From: Amycolatopsis kentuckyensis
GTDB taxonomy: Bacteria; Actinomycetota; Actinomycetes; Mycobacteriales; Pseudonocardiaceae
DNA: 32,179 bases
Direction: 5' to 3'
NCBI RefSeq assembly: GCF_002155975.1
Contig: NZ_MUMI01000143.1
Coordinates: 1 to 32,179, forward strand
The position numbers and the translations under genes were made by a program. Positions 17,481 to 24,629 of this stretch are shown here, piece by piece. The notes under the pieces were generated by a model. The model did not search any database and was not told the DNA's origin. It saw nothing but the letters and a program-made list of their open reading frames with translations. How positions within the stretch are numbered: the stretch's first letter is position 1; every line of letters starts with the position of its first letter.

Positions 17481-18956
17481 TCACGCCGGGCGGATCGACT
17501 GGCGGTGCCGGAACACGTCCTCCGGGTCCCAGTGCGCCTTCGCCCGTTGCAAGCGCGCGTAGTTGTCCTTGAAGTACAGGTCGTGCCACGGCACCCCGGA
17601 GGTGTTCTGCTCCGGGTCCGACAGGTCGGCGTCCGGGTAGTTGACGTAGCACCCGTCGACCACCTCGCCCGGCACCGGGACACCGCCCGTCCCGGCGTAC
17701 ATCGCCCGGTAGAACTCCCGCACCCACGCGATGTTCGCCGCGTCCGCGTCCACTGTGGACCAGAACGACTGGTACAGCAGCTTGAACGTGCTGTCCCGCT
17801 GGGCCACCGCGGTCGCCGCCGGGCCGATCGCCGAGATCGCGCCGCCGTAGGAGAACGCGACCAGCATCGTGTCCGGGTTCGTGACGTCCGGCCGGGTCAG
17901 GAACTCGTACGCGGTCCGCAGCTGGGCGTCCGGCAGCGGGTTCCGGACGTACGCCGACTTGTGCTCGGCGCGCAGCGTCGGGTTGTTCAGCACCGGTGTG
18001 TTCGTCCCGAGGAACCGCGTCGCCCGCAGCCACGGCAGCCGCCGCGGCCGGGCCAGGCCGGGCATCGGGCCGAATTCGCCCGCCCGGGCGAACCCGGCCG
18101 GCACCAGGTCGCCGAGGACCGCCGAAAGGTGCTCGTCGAGCACGCGGGCCGCGGCCGGCGCGGCCGCGTCGATCTGGGCCACCAGGCCGACCGTGCCGTT
18201 GCAGCGGTGGTTCAGCATCAGCAGGCTCGACAGCGGCGCGCCCGGCGAGTCCGGCGCGCGGTGTTCGTGGTGCCAGCGCGCGTAGCCGCCGAGCAGCCGG
18301 GCGAACCGCCGCTCGTCGAGATCCGCCCACGGCACCGACAGCGCGGCCACCAGCACCTCGGACGGCGGGGTGACCAGCGGTGCCGCGAACAGGAACCGCG
18401 TCACCACGCCGAACGAGCCGCCCCCGCCGCCGGTGTGCGCCCAGAACAGGTCGGCCTCGGCACCGGTGGAATCGCGGGTGACGACGACGGTCCGGCCGTC
18501 GGCGAGCACGACCTCGACCCCGTGCAGGTGGTCGACGGTCAGGCCGTCGCGGCGGGACAGCAGGCCGTAGCCGCCGCCCGTGATGTGGCCGCCCGCGCCG
18601 ACCGAATAGCAGATCCCGCCGGGGATCGTCACGCCCCAGCCGCGGTACAGCTTCTCGTAGACGTCCTGCAGCTTCGCGCCGGCACCGACGGAAAAGACGC
18701 CGTCCGAGAAGTCCACTTCGGACATTCCACTGAGGTCGACGAGCTCCTCGACGTCCTCGTGGTGGACGAAGTCCTCGAAGCAGTGGCCCCCGCTGCGGAT
18801 CGAGATCCGCCCGGCGGCGCCGGAGATCGCCGAAGCGACCTCCGGCGTGGTGCGAGGCAGGTGCACGGACGCCGGTTTCGCGGTGTAGCGCTGGTTGATC
18901 CCGGCCGTGAAGTCCGCGTAGCGCGGGTCCTCCGGCCCGATGACGCGTCCGGTCAC
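17481..18956 (-). CDS. BBE-type FAD-linked oxidase with predicted bicovalent flavin
   Basis: This 491-aa oxidoreductase belongs to the berberine-bridge-enzyme / 6-hydroxynicotine oxidase group of the VAO superfamily. The FAD domain contains RSGGH (His58, 8-alpha-histidyl attachment) and GGICYSVGAGGHITGGGYG (Cys116, 6-S-cysteinyl attachment), so a bicovalently bound FAD is expected. The C-terminal BBE motif is WHDLYFKDNYARLQRAKAHW. Such enzymes oxidise alcohols, sugars or polyketide sugars with O2 as acceptor; aclacinomycin oxidoreductase is a known example. There is no signal peptide. The GTG start has GGGAGG upstream. It lies 15 nt after the tautomerase gene and 19 nt before the monooxygenase gene, in one operon. 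Confidence 0.9.
   Translation of the reverse strand: MTGRVIGPEDPRYADFTAGINQRYTAKPASVHLPRTTPEVASAISGAAGRISIRSGGHCFEDFVHHEDVEELVDLSGMSEVDFSDGVFSVGAGAKLQDVYEKLYRGWGVTIPGGICYSVGAGGHITGGGYGLLSRRDGLTVDHLHGVEVVLADGRTVVVTRDSTGAEADLFWAHTGGGGGSFGVVTRFLFAAPLVTPPSEVLVAALSVPWADLDERRFARLLGGYARWHHEHRAPDSPGAPLSSLLMLNHRCNGTVGLVAQIDAAAPAAARVLDEHLSAVLGDLVPAGFARAGEFGPMPGLARPRRLPWLRATRFLGTNTPVLNNPTLRAEHKSAYVRNPLPDAQLRTAYEFLTRPDVTNPDTMLVAFSYGGAISAIGPAATAVAQRDSTFKLLYQSFWSTVDADAANIAWVREFYRAMYAGTGGVPVPGEVVDGCYVNYPDADLSDPEQNTSGVPWHDLYFKDNYARLQRAKAHWDPEDVFRHRQSIRPA
17748..17760. repeat. Exact copy of the recurrent 13-bp palindrome GTCCACTGTGGAC
   Basis: GTCCAC-T-GTGGAC is a perfect odd palindrome. One-mismatch or two-mismatch versions occur at 5203-5215, 13915-13927, 27686-27698 and 31166-31178. 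The copies fall in different reading frames and one is intergenic, so codon preference does not explain them. Confidence 0.6.
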
Positions 18957-18971
18957 TGTCCCTCCCGAGGC

Positions 18972-19157
18972 TCAGGGATCCCCGGCGAGCTTCCCGCCGA
19001 GACCCCAGTGGTCCTTTTCGACGTCGGTGATGATCACCGTGACAGCCGCTTCGGGGCACTTCGCGAGCCGCGAAACGGTGCCCGTCACCTCTTCGACGAG
19101 CTGGCGGCGCTCCGGCTCACCGGCTCCCTTCCACCAGTTCACGTGCACGACCGGCAT
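18972..19157 (-). CDS. 4-oxalocrotonate tautomerase family protein
   Basis: This 61-aa protein begins MPVVHVNWW, giving the N-terminal Pro that is the catalytic base in the 4-OT superfamily after Met removal. The rest (VTGTVSRLAKCPEAAVTVIITDV, then DHWGLGGK) fits the beta-alpha-beta fold. It would interconvert enol and keto forms of a product of the neighbouring oxidases. AAGGAGG lies 6 nt before the ATG, which fixes the start. The first 41 nt overlap the end of the MFS transporter gene in another frame, implying translational coupling. The gene is easily missed because of its size. Confidence 0.85.
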   Translation of the reverse strand: MPVVHVNWWKGAGEPERRQLVEEVTGTVSRLAKCPEAAVTVIITDVEKDHWGLGGKLAGDP

Positions 19158-20316
19158 CGCTTTCCTCCTTTCCGGTCCGGCGGTCGAGTCCCACCGCGGC
19201 CAGGGCGACGACCAGCGAAGCCACCGCCAGCCCGGCTCCGATCCAGCTCGGCGAGAGCAGCCCCGCGCCGGCACTGATGCCGAGGCCGCCGAGCCACGGG
19301 CCGAGCGCGTTGCCGACGTTGAACGCCGAGATGTTGCTGGTGCTCGCCAGGGTCGGCGCGCCTTCGGTTTCGTTCATCACCCGCGTCTGCAGCGCCGGGT
19401 TGATCAGGAAGCTGCCGATCCCGAACAGGAACAGCGTCACGACCATGGCCGGCTTGCTGTGCGCGGCCAGGGAGAACGCGCCGAGCATGACGGCCAGCAC
19501 GAGCAGGCCCGCGCACAGCGTGCCCATCAGCGAACGGTCGGCGAACCGGCCGCCGAGCACGCTGCCGAGGAAGGTGCCGACCCCGAACAGGGCCAGCAGC
19601 GGCGGCACCAGACCGGACGAGAAGCCGGTGACGTCGGTCAGCAGCGGCGCGATGTAGGTGTAGGCGGTGTAGAGCGCGGCCTGGCTGAGCATGGTCGTGC
19701 CCAGCGCCAGCCACACCTTGGGCTTGCGGAACGCGGCCAGTTCGTGGCGCACGCCCAGGTGGCCGGCCCGCGGCTGGTGCGGGACCAGCGCGACGACGCC
19801 GACGAGGTCGATCACGCCGAGCACCGCGATCGCCAGGAACGTCGCGCGCCAGCCGAAGTGCTGGCCGATGAACGTGCCGAGCGGGACGCCGGCGATGGTG
19901 GCGATGGTCAGGCCGCCGAACATGATCGCGATGGCCCGGGCGCGTTTGGCCGGTTCGACCAGGCCGGCCGCGACCACCGCGCCGATGCCGAAGAACGAGC
20001 CGTGCGCGACGGCGGTGACCACGCGGGCGGCCATGAGCACGCCGAACGACGGCGCGAGCGCGGCGATCACCTCGCCGACGACGAACACCACGAGCAGGGC
20101 GACGAGCGCCGTCTTCCGCGGCACCTTGGTGGTCGCCGCGGTGATCAGCGGCGCGCCGACGACGACGCCGAGCGCGAACAGCGAGATGAGCAGTCCGGCC
20201 TGCGGCAGGGAAACACCGAAGGCGCCGGACAGTTCCGGCAGCAGGCCGGCGATCATGAACTCGGTCGTCCCCAGGCTGAACACTGTCAGCCCGAGCACGA
20301 ACAGGGCGATGGGCAT
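19117..20316 (-). CDS. MFS transporter, DHA1 (drug/sugar exporter) family
   Basis: This 399-aa protein has 12 predicted transmembrane segments. The family motifs are TEFMIAGLLPEL in segment 1 and RVVTAVAHGSFFG in segment 4, typical of the CmlR/AraJ branch of DHA1 proton antiporters. Members export drugs, arabinose-like sugars or metabolites. Placed second in the TetR-controlled redox operon, it may export either the inducing compound or its oxidised product. The start ATG follows GGGAG. The last 41 nt overlap the tautomerase gene. Confidence 0.9.
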   Translation of the reverse strand: MPIALFVLGLTVFSLGTTEFMIAGLLPELSGAFGVSLPQAGLLISLFALGVVVGAPLITAATTKVPRKTALVALLVVFVVGEVIAALAPSFGVLMAARVVTAVAHGSFFGIGAVVAAGLVEPAKRARAIAIMFGGLTIATIAGVPLGTFIGQHFGWRATFLAIAVLGVIDLVGVVALVPHQPRAGHLGVRHELAAFRKPKVWLALGTTMLSQAALYTAYTYIAPLLTDVTGFSSGLVPPLLALFGVGTFLGSVLGGRFADRSLMGTLCAGLLVLAVMLGAFSLAAHSKPAMVVTLFLFGIGSFLINPALQTRVMNETEGAPTLASTSNISAFNVGNALGPWLGGLGISAGAGLLSPSWIGAGLAVASLVVALAAVGLDRRTGKEESDAGRARELVEGSR

Positions 20317-20345
20317 CGTGACTCCCGAAGGGGTTCGGTGCGCGG

Positions 20346-20777
20346 TCAGGGCTTCGCGTCGAGCGCCGACAGGCCGGCTTCGGCGATCTTGACGTCATCG
20401 GTCCAGTGGGCACCGGAGACGCCGACCGCCCCGACGAGCTCGCCGTCGACCACGATGGGCAGGCCCCCGCCCATCCCGACCAGGCGGTCGATCGCCGTGG
20501 GCGCGGCCGTGCGCAGCACCGGATCGGCGTCCAGCACCTCCGACCACTTCTGGGTGGGCATCCCCGACGACGCGGCCGTGTAGGCCTTGTCCTGCGCGAC
20601 CTGGACGGCGTTGAGCTTCGCCCCGTCCTGCCGCAGGAACGCCTTCAGGTGGCCGCCTTCGTCCACCACCGCGACGGCGAACCGCTTGTCGGTCCCCTTC
20701 GCGGCCTCGTCGGCCGCGCGGACGATCTGCCAGGCCAGCTCGTCGCTGACGGACGACCGGCGCTGCACGTGAGGCAT
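20346..20777 (-). CDS. HbpS/GlcG-like heme-binding family protein (DUF336)
   Basis: This 143-aa protein of the GlcG/HbpS family shows the conserved core FAVAVVDEGGHLKAFLRQDG and the C-terminal LPIVVDGELVGAVGVSGAHWTDDVKIAEAGL. Streptomyces HbpS binds and degrades heme outside the cell, but this copy has no signal peptide, so a cytoplasmic role is more likely. Members are often encoded beside flavin or aromatic-compound enzymes without a defined reaction. The ATG at 20777 is chosen because AAGGAG lies 8 nt upstream and the family normally starts there; longer frames exist but lack support. It is the first gene of the five-gene operon, with its promoter in the 20778-21002 region. Confidence 0.85.
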   Translation of the reverse strand: MPHVQRRSSVSDELAWQIVRAADEAAKGTDKRFAVAVVDEGGHLKAFLRQDGAKLNAVQVAQDKAYTAASSGMPTQKWSEVLDADPVLRTAAPTAIDRLVGMGGGLPIVVDGELVGAVGVSGAHWTDDVKIAEAGLSALDAKP

Positions 20778-20823
20778 GACTGAAACTCCTTCTCGGGTTG
20801 ACGCTGGTTGATCGACGCTTCCG

Positions 20824-20855
20824 ACCGTAGCAAATCTGGATCGCTCGGTAAACAA
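20824..20855 (-). promoter_or_regulatory. Promoter of the redox operon with overlapping TetR-type operator
   Basis: On the minus strand TTTACC (20852-20847), a 17-nt spacer and TACGGT (20829-20824) form a promoter. The 19-nt operator candidate (20855-20837, minus strand TTGTTTACCGAGCGATCCA) covers the -35 and part of the spacer. It matches the site before tetR at 15 of 19 positions. The leader to the HbpS-like gene is about 40 nt. Confidence 0.7.
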
Positions 20856-20964
20856 CCAGCCGCTTGATGACGTGCACTGAATCAGCATCTTCCTGGGAGA
20901 ACGCCGGACAAATCAGTCCAGGGCCGCTTCATTCTTGATCATTCAGTCCAGATATCTACCCCTG

Positions 20965-20996
20965 TTGTTGACCGCTCGTTCCACCATCCTTAGACT
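20965..20996 (+). promoter_or_regulatory. tetR promoter with overlapping operator; leaderless transcript
   Basis: TTGACC (20968-20973), a 17-nt spacer and TAGACT (20991-20996) form a promoter whose start point falls at the tetR ATG (21003). The operator candidate TTGTTGACCGCTCGTTCCA (20965-20983) covers the -35 and half the spacer, mirroring the site at the divergent promoter. Two copies of TCAGTCCAG, 30 bp apart (20913 and 20943), lie between the promoters. Confidence 0.72.
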
Positions 20997-21002
20997 GGAC
21001 CC

Positions 21003-21587
21003 ATGCCACGCGTCCGCGAGTTCGACACCGACGAGGTGATCCAGAAGGCCATGGAGGTCTTCTGGCGCCAGGGGTACGAGGCCACCTCGATCCAGGACCT
21101 CGCCGAGGCGACCGGGCTCGGGCGCGGCTCGCTCTACGCCGCGTTCGGCAGCAAGCACGGCCTCTACGAGCACGCGCTGCAGCGGTACGTGCGGCAGACC
21201 ACCGACGCCACTCGCGAATCGCTGATGCAGCGGGTGCCGGTCCGGCAGGTGATGCGCGACCTGCTGCTGGGCCGGATCGACGACGCGCTGAAGGAACCCG
21301 GCCGGCCCGGCTGCCTGCTCGTCATGGCGATCACCGAGCGGGTGCCGCACGACGACGTGGCCAACCGGATCGTGTGCGACGCGATCGCCGCGTTGCAGGA
21401 CTCCTTCCACGGCACCCTGCACCTGGCCCGCGGCATGGGCGAACTGCCGCCGGACACCGACATCCCCGCGGTGTCGAACTTCCTGGTGACCATGATCCAG
21501 GGACTCCGGGTGATGAGCGCGGTCTGCCGCGACAAGCCACTGCTGGAACAGGTCGTCGACACCGCCTTGCTCGCCATTCCACAATAA
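21003..21587 (+). CDS. TetR/AcrR family transcriptional regulator
   Basis: This 194-aa repressor has an N-terminal TetR helix-turn-helix (ATSIQDLAEATGLGRGSLYAAF, about 28-49, with the following GSKHGLYEHAL) and an all-helical ligand domain (about 65-190) with the PGCLLVMA segment common to the YcdC/AcrR-like branch. It is divergent from the five-gene redox operon, and matching operator candidates overlap both promoters, so it probably represses that operon and itself. The mRNA appears leaderless: the -10 ends 6 nt before the ATG and no ribosome site is present. The inducer is likely the aromatic substrate of the oxidases. A strong terminator follows. Confidence 0.9.
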   Translation: MPRVREFDTDEVIQKAMEVFWRQGYEATSIQDLAEATGLGRGSLYAAFGSKHGLYEHALQRYVRQTTDATRESLMQRVPVRQVMRDLLLGRIDDALKEPGRPGCLLVMAITERVPHDDVANRIVCDAIAALQDSFHGTLHLARGMGELPPDTDIPAVSNFLVTMIQGLRVMSAVCRDKPLLEQVVDTALLAIPQ

Positions 21588-21607
21588 GCACCCTTTCCAC
21601 GCCGGCC

Positions 21608-21637
21608 GGCGGCCACCACGAGGTGGCCGCCTTTTTT
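21608..21637 (+). terminator. Intrinsic terminator of tetR
   Basis: GGCGGCCACC (21608-21617) pairs perfectly with GGTGGCCGCC (21622-21631) around ACGA and is followed by TTTTTT (21632-21637), a textbook intrinsic terminator. Confidence 0.95.
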
Positions 21638-21748
21638 CTTGCCCAGGGCGACCCGATCACGCGGGGACGGTCATTCGGATTCGATCAACCGGCAGCCACC
21701 GCAACCATTCAAAAACCCAGACCTTCCGCGAAGTAACCGCGCCGCACG

Positions 21749-21764
21749 TGTGACATCCTTCACA
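21749..21764. promoter_or_regulatory. CRP-family binding site TGTGA-N6-TCACA
   Basis: TGTGA-CATCCT-TCACA is a perfect match to the CRP/FNR-type consensus TGTGA-N6-TCACA. It lies about 150 bp upstream of the -35 of the seven-gene operon and downstream of the tetR terminator, so it can only serve the operon. The regulator gene is not in the window. Confidence 0.65.
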
Positions 21765-21849
21765 ACAGGCGGACCACTCGGGGTTTTCCCAGGGTTTTGG
21801 GCGAACCGGCGGACACCTTCGTTCCCTCATTCGGCGGCATCCGAATTTT

Positions 21850-21865
21850 ACTGAATCGATTCAGT
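21850..21865. promoter_or_regulatory. 16-bp perfect palindrome ACTGAATCGATTCAGT
   Basis: This perfect even palindrome with a central CG lies 50 bp upstream of the -35 of the seven-gene operon, in an AT-rich island unlike the surrounding DNA. It has the form of a dimeric regulator site. No regulator gene is adjacent except tetR, whose predicted sites differ. Confidence 0.6.
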
Positions 21866-21914
21866 CAATGTCTTCTACTCCATTCGAGTCGATTACCGGC
21901 AGCTGTTCACGAAT

Positions 21915-21943
21915 TTGCAACGTTCCGCCTGGTTATGTACGGT
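21915..21943 (+). promoter_or_regulatory. Promoter of the seven-gene operon
   Basis: TTGCAA (21915-21920), a 17-nt spacer and TACGGT (21938-21943) give a housekeeping-type promoter with start near 21950 and a leader of about 90 nt before the bicupin gene. Confidence 0.6.
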
Positions 21944-21968
21944 CGCCACCGGAAGCCGAATCAATAAC

Positions 21969-21988
21969 CGATCATGGTTAATTGATCG
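21969..21988. promoter_or_regulatory. Inverted repeat CGATCA-N8-TGATCG in the operon leader
   Basis: A perfect 6-bp inverted repeat with an 8-nt centre lies about 20 nt after the predicted transcription start. It could be a second operator or a weak leader hairpin. It contains an in-frame TTG (21982) that is rejected as a start. Confidence 0.4.
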
Positions 21989-22038
21989 ATCTTGCTTCCC
22001 ATCCATTGGCAAATCGTCAGCAACTGATTGGACCTGGG

Positions 22039-22833
22039 ATGCTCACCGACCAGATTCAGGGGACGATCGTCCGCGCCGCGGACTTCGTCTTCGCACCGTT
22101 CGACTGGGGGCGCGTCGCCGAACCGGTCGGCCCGGCCATGGGGGCACGCAAGGTGACCCTGCTCGTCGTGGAGGTCGCGCCGGGCCAGGCCTGGCGCCTC
22201 GGCTGGGCCCTCGAAGAAGAGAACGTCGCGGTCGTGTTCGACGGCTCCGGCCACGGCGACGTCACCGGCCACCGCACCGAGGTCGCGCGCGGCTCCGCCC
22301 TGCATTCGCCGACCGGGCGGACACTCGAGCTCGAAGCAGGCGACGACGGCCTGACCGCGTACGTCTGGCGCACCCGCCTGGAGGGCGGCGAGCCCACCGG
22401 CACCGCGCCACGGCTGCGGAACGACCTGTGGAACACCGAAACACAGCTGCACGGCTTCAGCGGCACCGGCGAAGTGGCCGGCGCGGCTTCCGACAGCAAC
22501 ACCGCCGTGATGAACTTCCTGTTCTGGCCCGGCACCGGCAGCGCGCGGCTGTGCCTGCACTGCGGGATCCAGGAGCCCGGGCAGACCTTCAACGTCCACC
22601 AGCACCCGGACAGCGAAGAGGCCTTCATCGCCTTCGAAGGCGAGGGCCAGATGTTCCTGATCGACCGCTGGCACGACGTCTCCCCCGGCGACGTCCTGTT
22701 CGCCGCGCCCGGCGTGCCGCACGGCACGCGCAACCCGGACACCGCCGCGAAGCGGTTCGCCACCTGCGGCGGTCCCACGCCGTTCGACCCCGTCCTCTAC
22801 GCCCGTGCGGGCGTCTCCGCGGAGGTGAAGTAG
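22039..22833 (+). CDS. Bicupin protein, first gene of the seven-gene operon
   Basis: This 264-aa protein has two cupin-like halves. The first (about 35-110) lacks the metal ligands. The second (about 155-250) retains them in HQHPDSEE (His187, His189, Glu194) and VPHG (His228), so one divalent metal should bind. The layout resembles bicupins such as (S)-ureidoglycine aminohydrolase, which would fit with the allantoinase-like gene downstream, but the other neighbours do not belong to ureide breakdown. It could instead be a dioxygenase, isomerase or epimerase. The ATG at 22039 is chosen because it begins the recognisable fold; its ribosome site is weak (GGA). The next gene starts 5 nt after the stop. 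Confidence 0.82.
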   Translation: MLTDQIQGTIVRAADFVFAPFDWGRVAEPVGPAMGARKVTLLVVEVAPGQAWRLGWALEEENVAVVFDGSGHGDVTGHRTEVARGSALHSPTGRTLELEAGDDGLTAYVWRTRLEGGEPTGTAPRLRNDLWNTETQLHGFSGTGEVAGAASDSNTAVMNFLFWPGTGSARLCLHCGIQEPGQTFNVHQHPDSEEAFIAFEGEGQMFLIDRWHDVSPGDVLFAAPGVPHGTRNPDTAAKRFATCGGPTPFDPVLYARAGVSAEVK

Positions 22834-22838
22834 TCGTC

Positions 22839-24629
22839 ATGTGCCGGATCTATGGACACCTGGGCGGTGACCTCGCGCACCACCACCTGCGCGCGGTTTC
22901 GGCGCTGCAGCGGCACGGCGGCCCGGATGCCCGGTTCAGCGCGGCCGGGGACGGCTGGGCGCTGGGCAACAACCGGCTGGCCATCATGGACCTCGACGGC
23001 GGCGAGCAGCCCTACCGGCTCGGCCGCGACATCAAGGTCGTCTTCAACGGCGAGATCTACAACCACGCCGAGCTGCGCCGCGATCTGCACGCCGCCGGTT
23101 ACGTCTTCCACGACCACTGCGACGGCAACGTGCTCCCGGCCCTGTACCACCGCTACGGCCTGGACTTCGTCGACCACCTCGACGGGATGTACGCCATCGC
23201 GGTGCTGGACCTGCGGGCCGAGCCGAAGCTGGTGCTCGCGACCGACGACGCGGGCATGAAACCGCTGTACTACCACGAAAACCACCACGAGCTGTACTTC
23301 TCTTCGGAGCTGCCGGCGCTGCTGAGCGTTCCCGGCGTGCCGTGGGACCTGTGGGACGAAGGGCTCGACAGCTACCTCACCACCAAGACGCCGTTCGGCG
23401 AGCGGACGATGTTCGACGGCATCCGCGTGCTGCCGCGCGCGGCCACCGCCGTCTACACGCGCTCGGGCGGGCTCAAGATCTCGAAGCGCGCCGAAAGCGC
23501 GTTCCCGGCCGAGGACGGCGGCGACCTCGCCGCGACCGGCGCCCGGGTGCGCGAGACGCTGCGCACCGAGACCCACCGGCTCGCGCTGGCCGACGTGCCG
23601 ATCTCGACGATCACCAGCGGGGGCCTGGACTCCAGCCTGGTGACGGCCCTGCTGGCGGAGAAGGTCCCGCACGTGCACGCGTTCAACATCGCCTACACCG
23701 GCGACTGGCCGTTCGACGAGAAGAAGTACGCCCGCGAGGTCGCGGCCCGCAGCGGCGCCACCTACCACCAGATCGAGGCGGACCCGGCGACGTTCCCCGG
23801 CCTGCTCGACGAGGTCGTGTGGCACCTGGGCCAGCCGAACGCCGACCCGATCACGCTCAGCACGTACCTGCTGTTCCAGGGGGTGCACGACGCCGGGTTC
23901 AAGGTGACGCTCTCGGGCGACGCGGCGGACGAGATCTTCGGCGGCTACGGCCGCATCCGCGACGCGCTGCTCGGCACCGAGGATTGGCCGAACGGGTATG
24001 TCGAGGCGCTCGCCGCGGTGCCGTCCGCGCTGCGCCAGCGTCTCTACACCGACGACTACCGGGAGTTGCTGCGGCAGCGGGGAACCGAGGCCGAGCGCAT
24101 CGAGCGCCGGCTGCGCGCCGACGGCGGCGACCGGCTGGCCGCGATCACCGGGTTCGAGGTGGACGAACGGCTGCCCGCCTACCACCTGCGCCGCGTCGAC
24201 CACCTGAGCATGGCCCACTCGGTCGAGGTGCGGCTGCCGTTCTGCCAGCGGTCGGTGACGCGCCTGGCCCGCCGGCTGCCCACCGAGCACCGCGTGCGCG
24301 GCCGGGAGGTCAAGCGCGCGCTCTACGCGGGCGCCCGCGGCCTGGTCCCGGACTCCGTGCTCGACCGGCCGAAACAGCCGTTCACCCTGCCGATCACCGC
24401 CATGCTCGTGCCGGGGCAGCCGTTGCACGGCTACGCCCGCGACATGCTGTCCGGCCCGTCGCTCTCCCTCGGCGGGCAGCTCGACCCGAAGGCCGTCGCC
24501 GGGCTGTTCGACGCCCAGGCCGCGCGGCCGAACGACGAGTCGGCGCTGGCCATCTGGTCACTGCTCATCCACCGGATCTGGACCGAGCAGCTGGCCCGCG
24601 GCGGCGCCGGGGAAAGGAGGGCGGCCTGA
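22839..24629 (+). CDS. AsnB-type glutamine-dependent amidotransferase (asparagine synthetase family)
   Basis: This 596-aa protein has the full two-domain layout. The N-terminal class II glutaminase begins MCRIYG, so Cys2 becomes the N-terminal nucleophile; FNGEIYNH is also present. The C-terminal ATP-pyrophosphatase domain has SGGLDSS (260-266) and LSGDAADEIFGGYGR. It should activate a carboxylate as acyl-adenylate and transfer ammonia from glutamine to form an amide. Because Cys2 is intact it is not a beta-lactam-synthetase or lasso-cyclase type, both of which lose it. In this operon a small-molecule acid is a more likely substrate than aspartate. GGAGG lies about 14 nt before the ATG. The stop overlaps the next ATG by one base. 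Confidence 0.92.
   Translation: MCRIYGHLGGDLAHHHLRAVSALQRHGGPDARFSAAGDGWALGNNRLAIMDLDGGEQPYRLGRDIKVVFNGEIYNHAELRRDLHAAGYVFHDHCDGNVLPALYHRYGLDFVDHLDGMYAIAVLDLRAEPKLVLATDDAGMKPLYYHENHHELYFSSELPALLSVPGVPWDLWDEGLDSYLTTKTPFGERTMFDGIRVLPRAATAVYTRSGGLKISKRAESAFPAEDGGDLAATGARVRETLRTETHRLALADVPISTITSGGLDSSLVTALLAEKVPHVHAFNIAYTGDWPFDEKKYAREVAARSGATYHQIEADPATFPGLLDEVVWHLGQPNADPITLSTYLLFQGVHDAGFKVTLSGDAADEIFGGYGRIRDALLGTEDWPNGYVEALAAVPSALRQRLYTDDYRELLRQRGTEAERIERRLRADGGDRLAAITGFEVDERLPAYHLRRVDHLSMAHSVEVRLPFCQRSVTRLARRLPTEHRVRGREVKRALYAGARGLVPDSVLDRPKQPFTLPITAMLVPGQPLHGYARDMLSGPSLSLGGQLDPKAVAGLFDAQAARPNDESALAIWSLLIHRIWTEQLARGGAGERRAA

Noticed and set aside
21982..22038. A longer bicupin start at TTG 21982
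   Set aside because: The added residues do not fit the family, the TTG has no ribosome site, and it lies within an inverted repeat of the leader.
22839..24629. The AsnB-like protein as lasso-peptide cyclase or beta-lactam synthetase
   Set aside because: Cys2 is intact, and no precursor peptide, leader peptidase or carboxyethylarginine-type partner gene is present.
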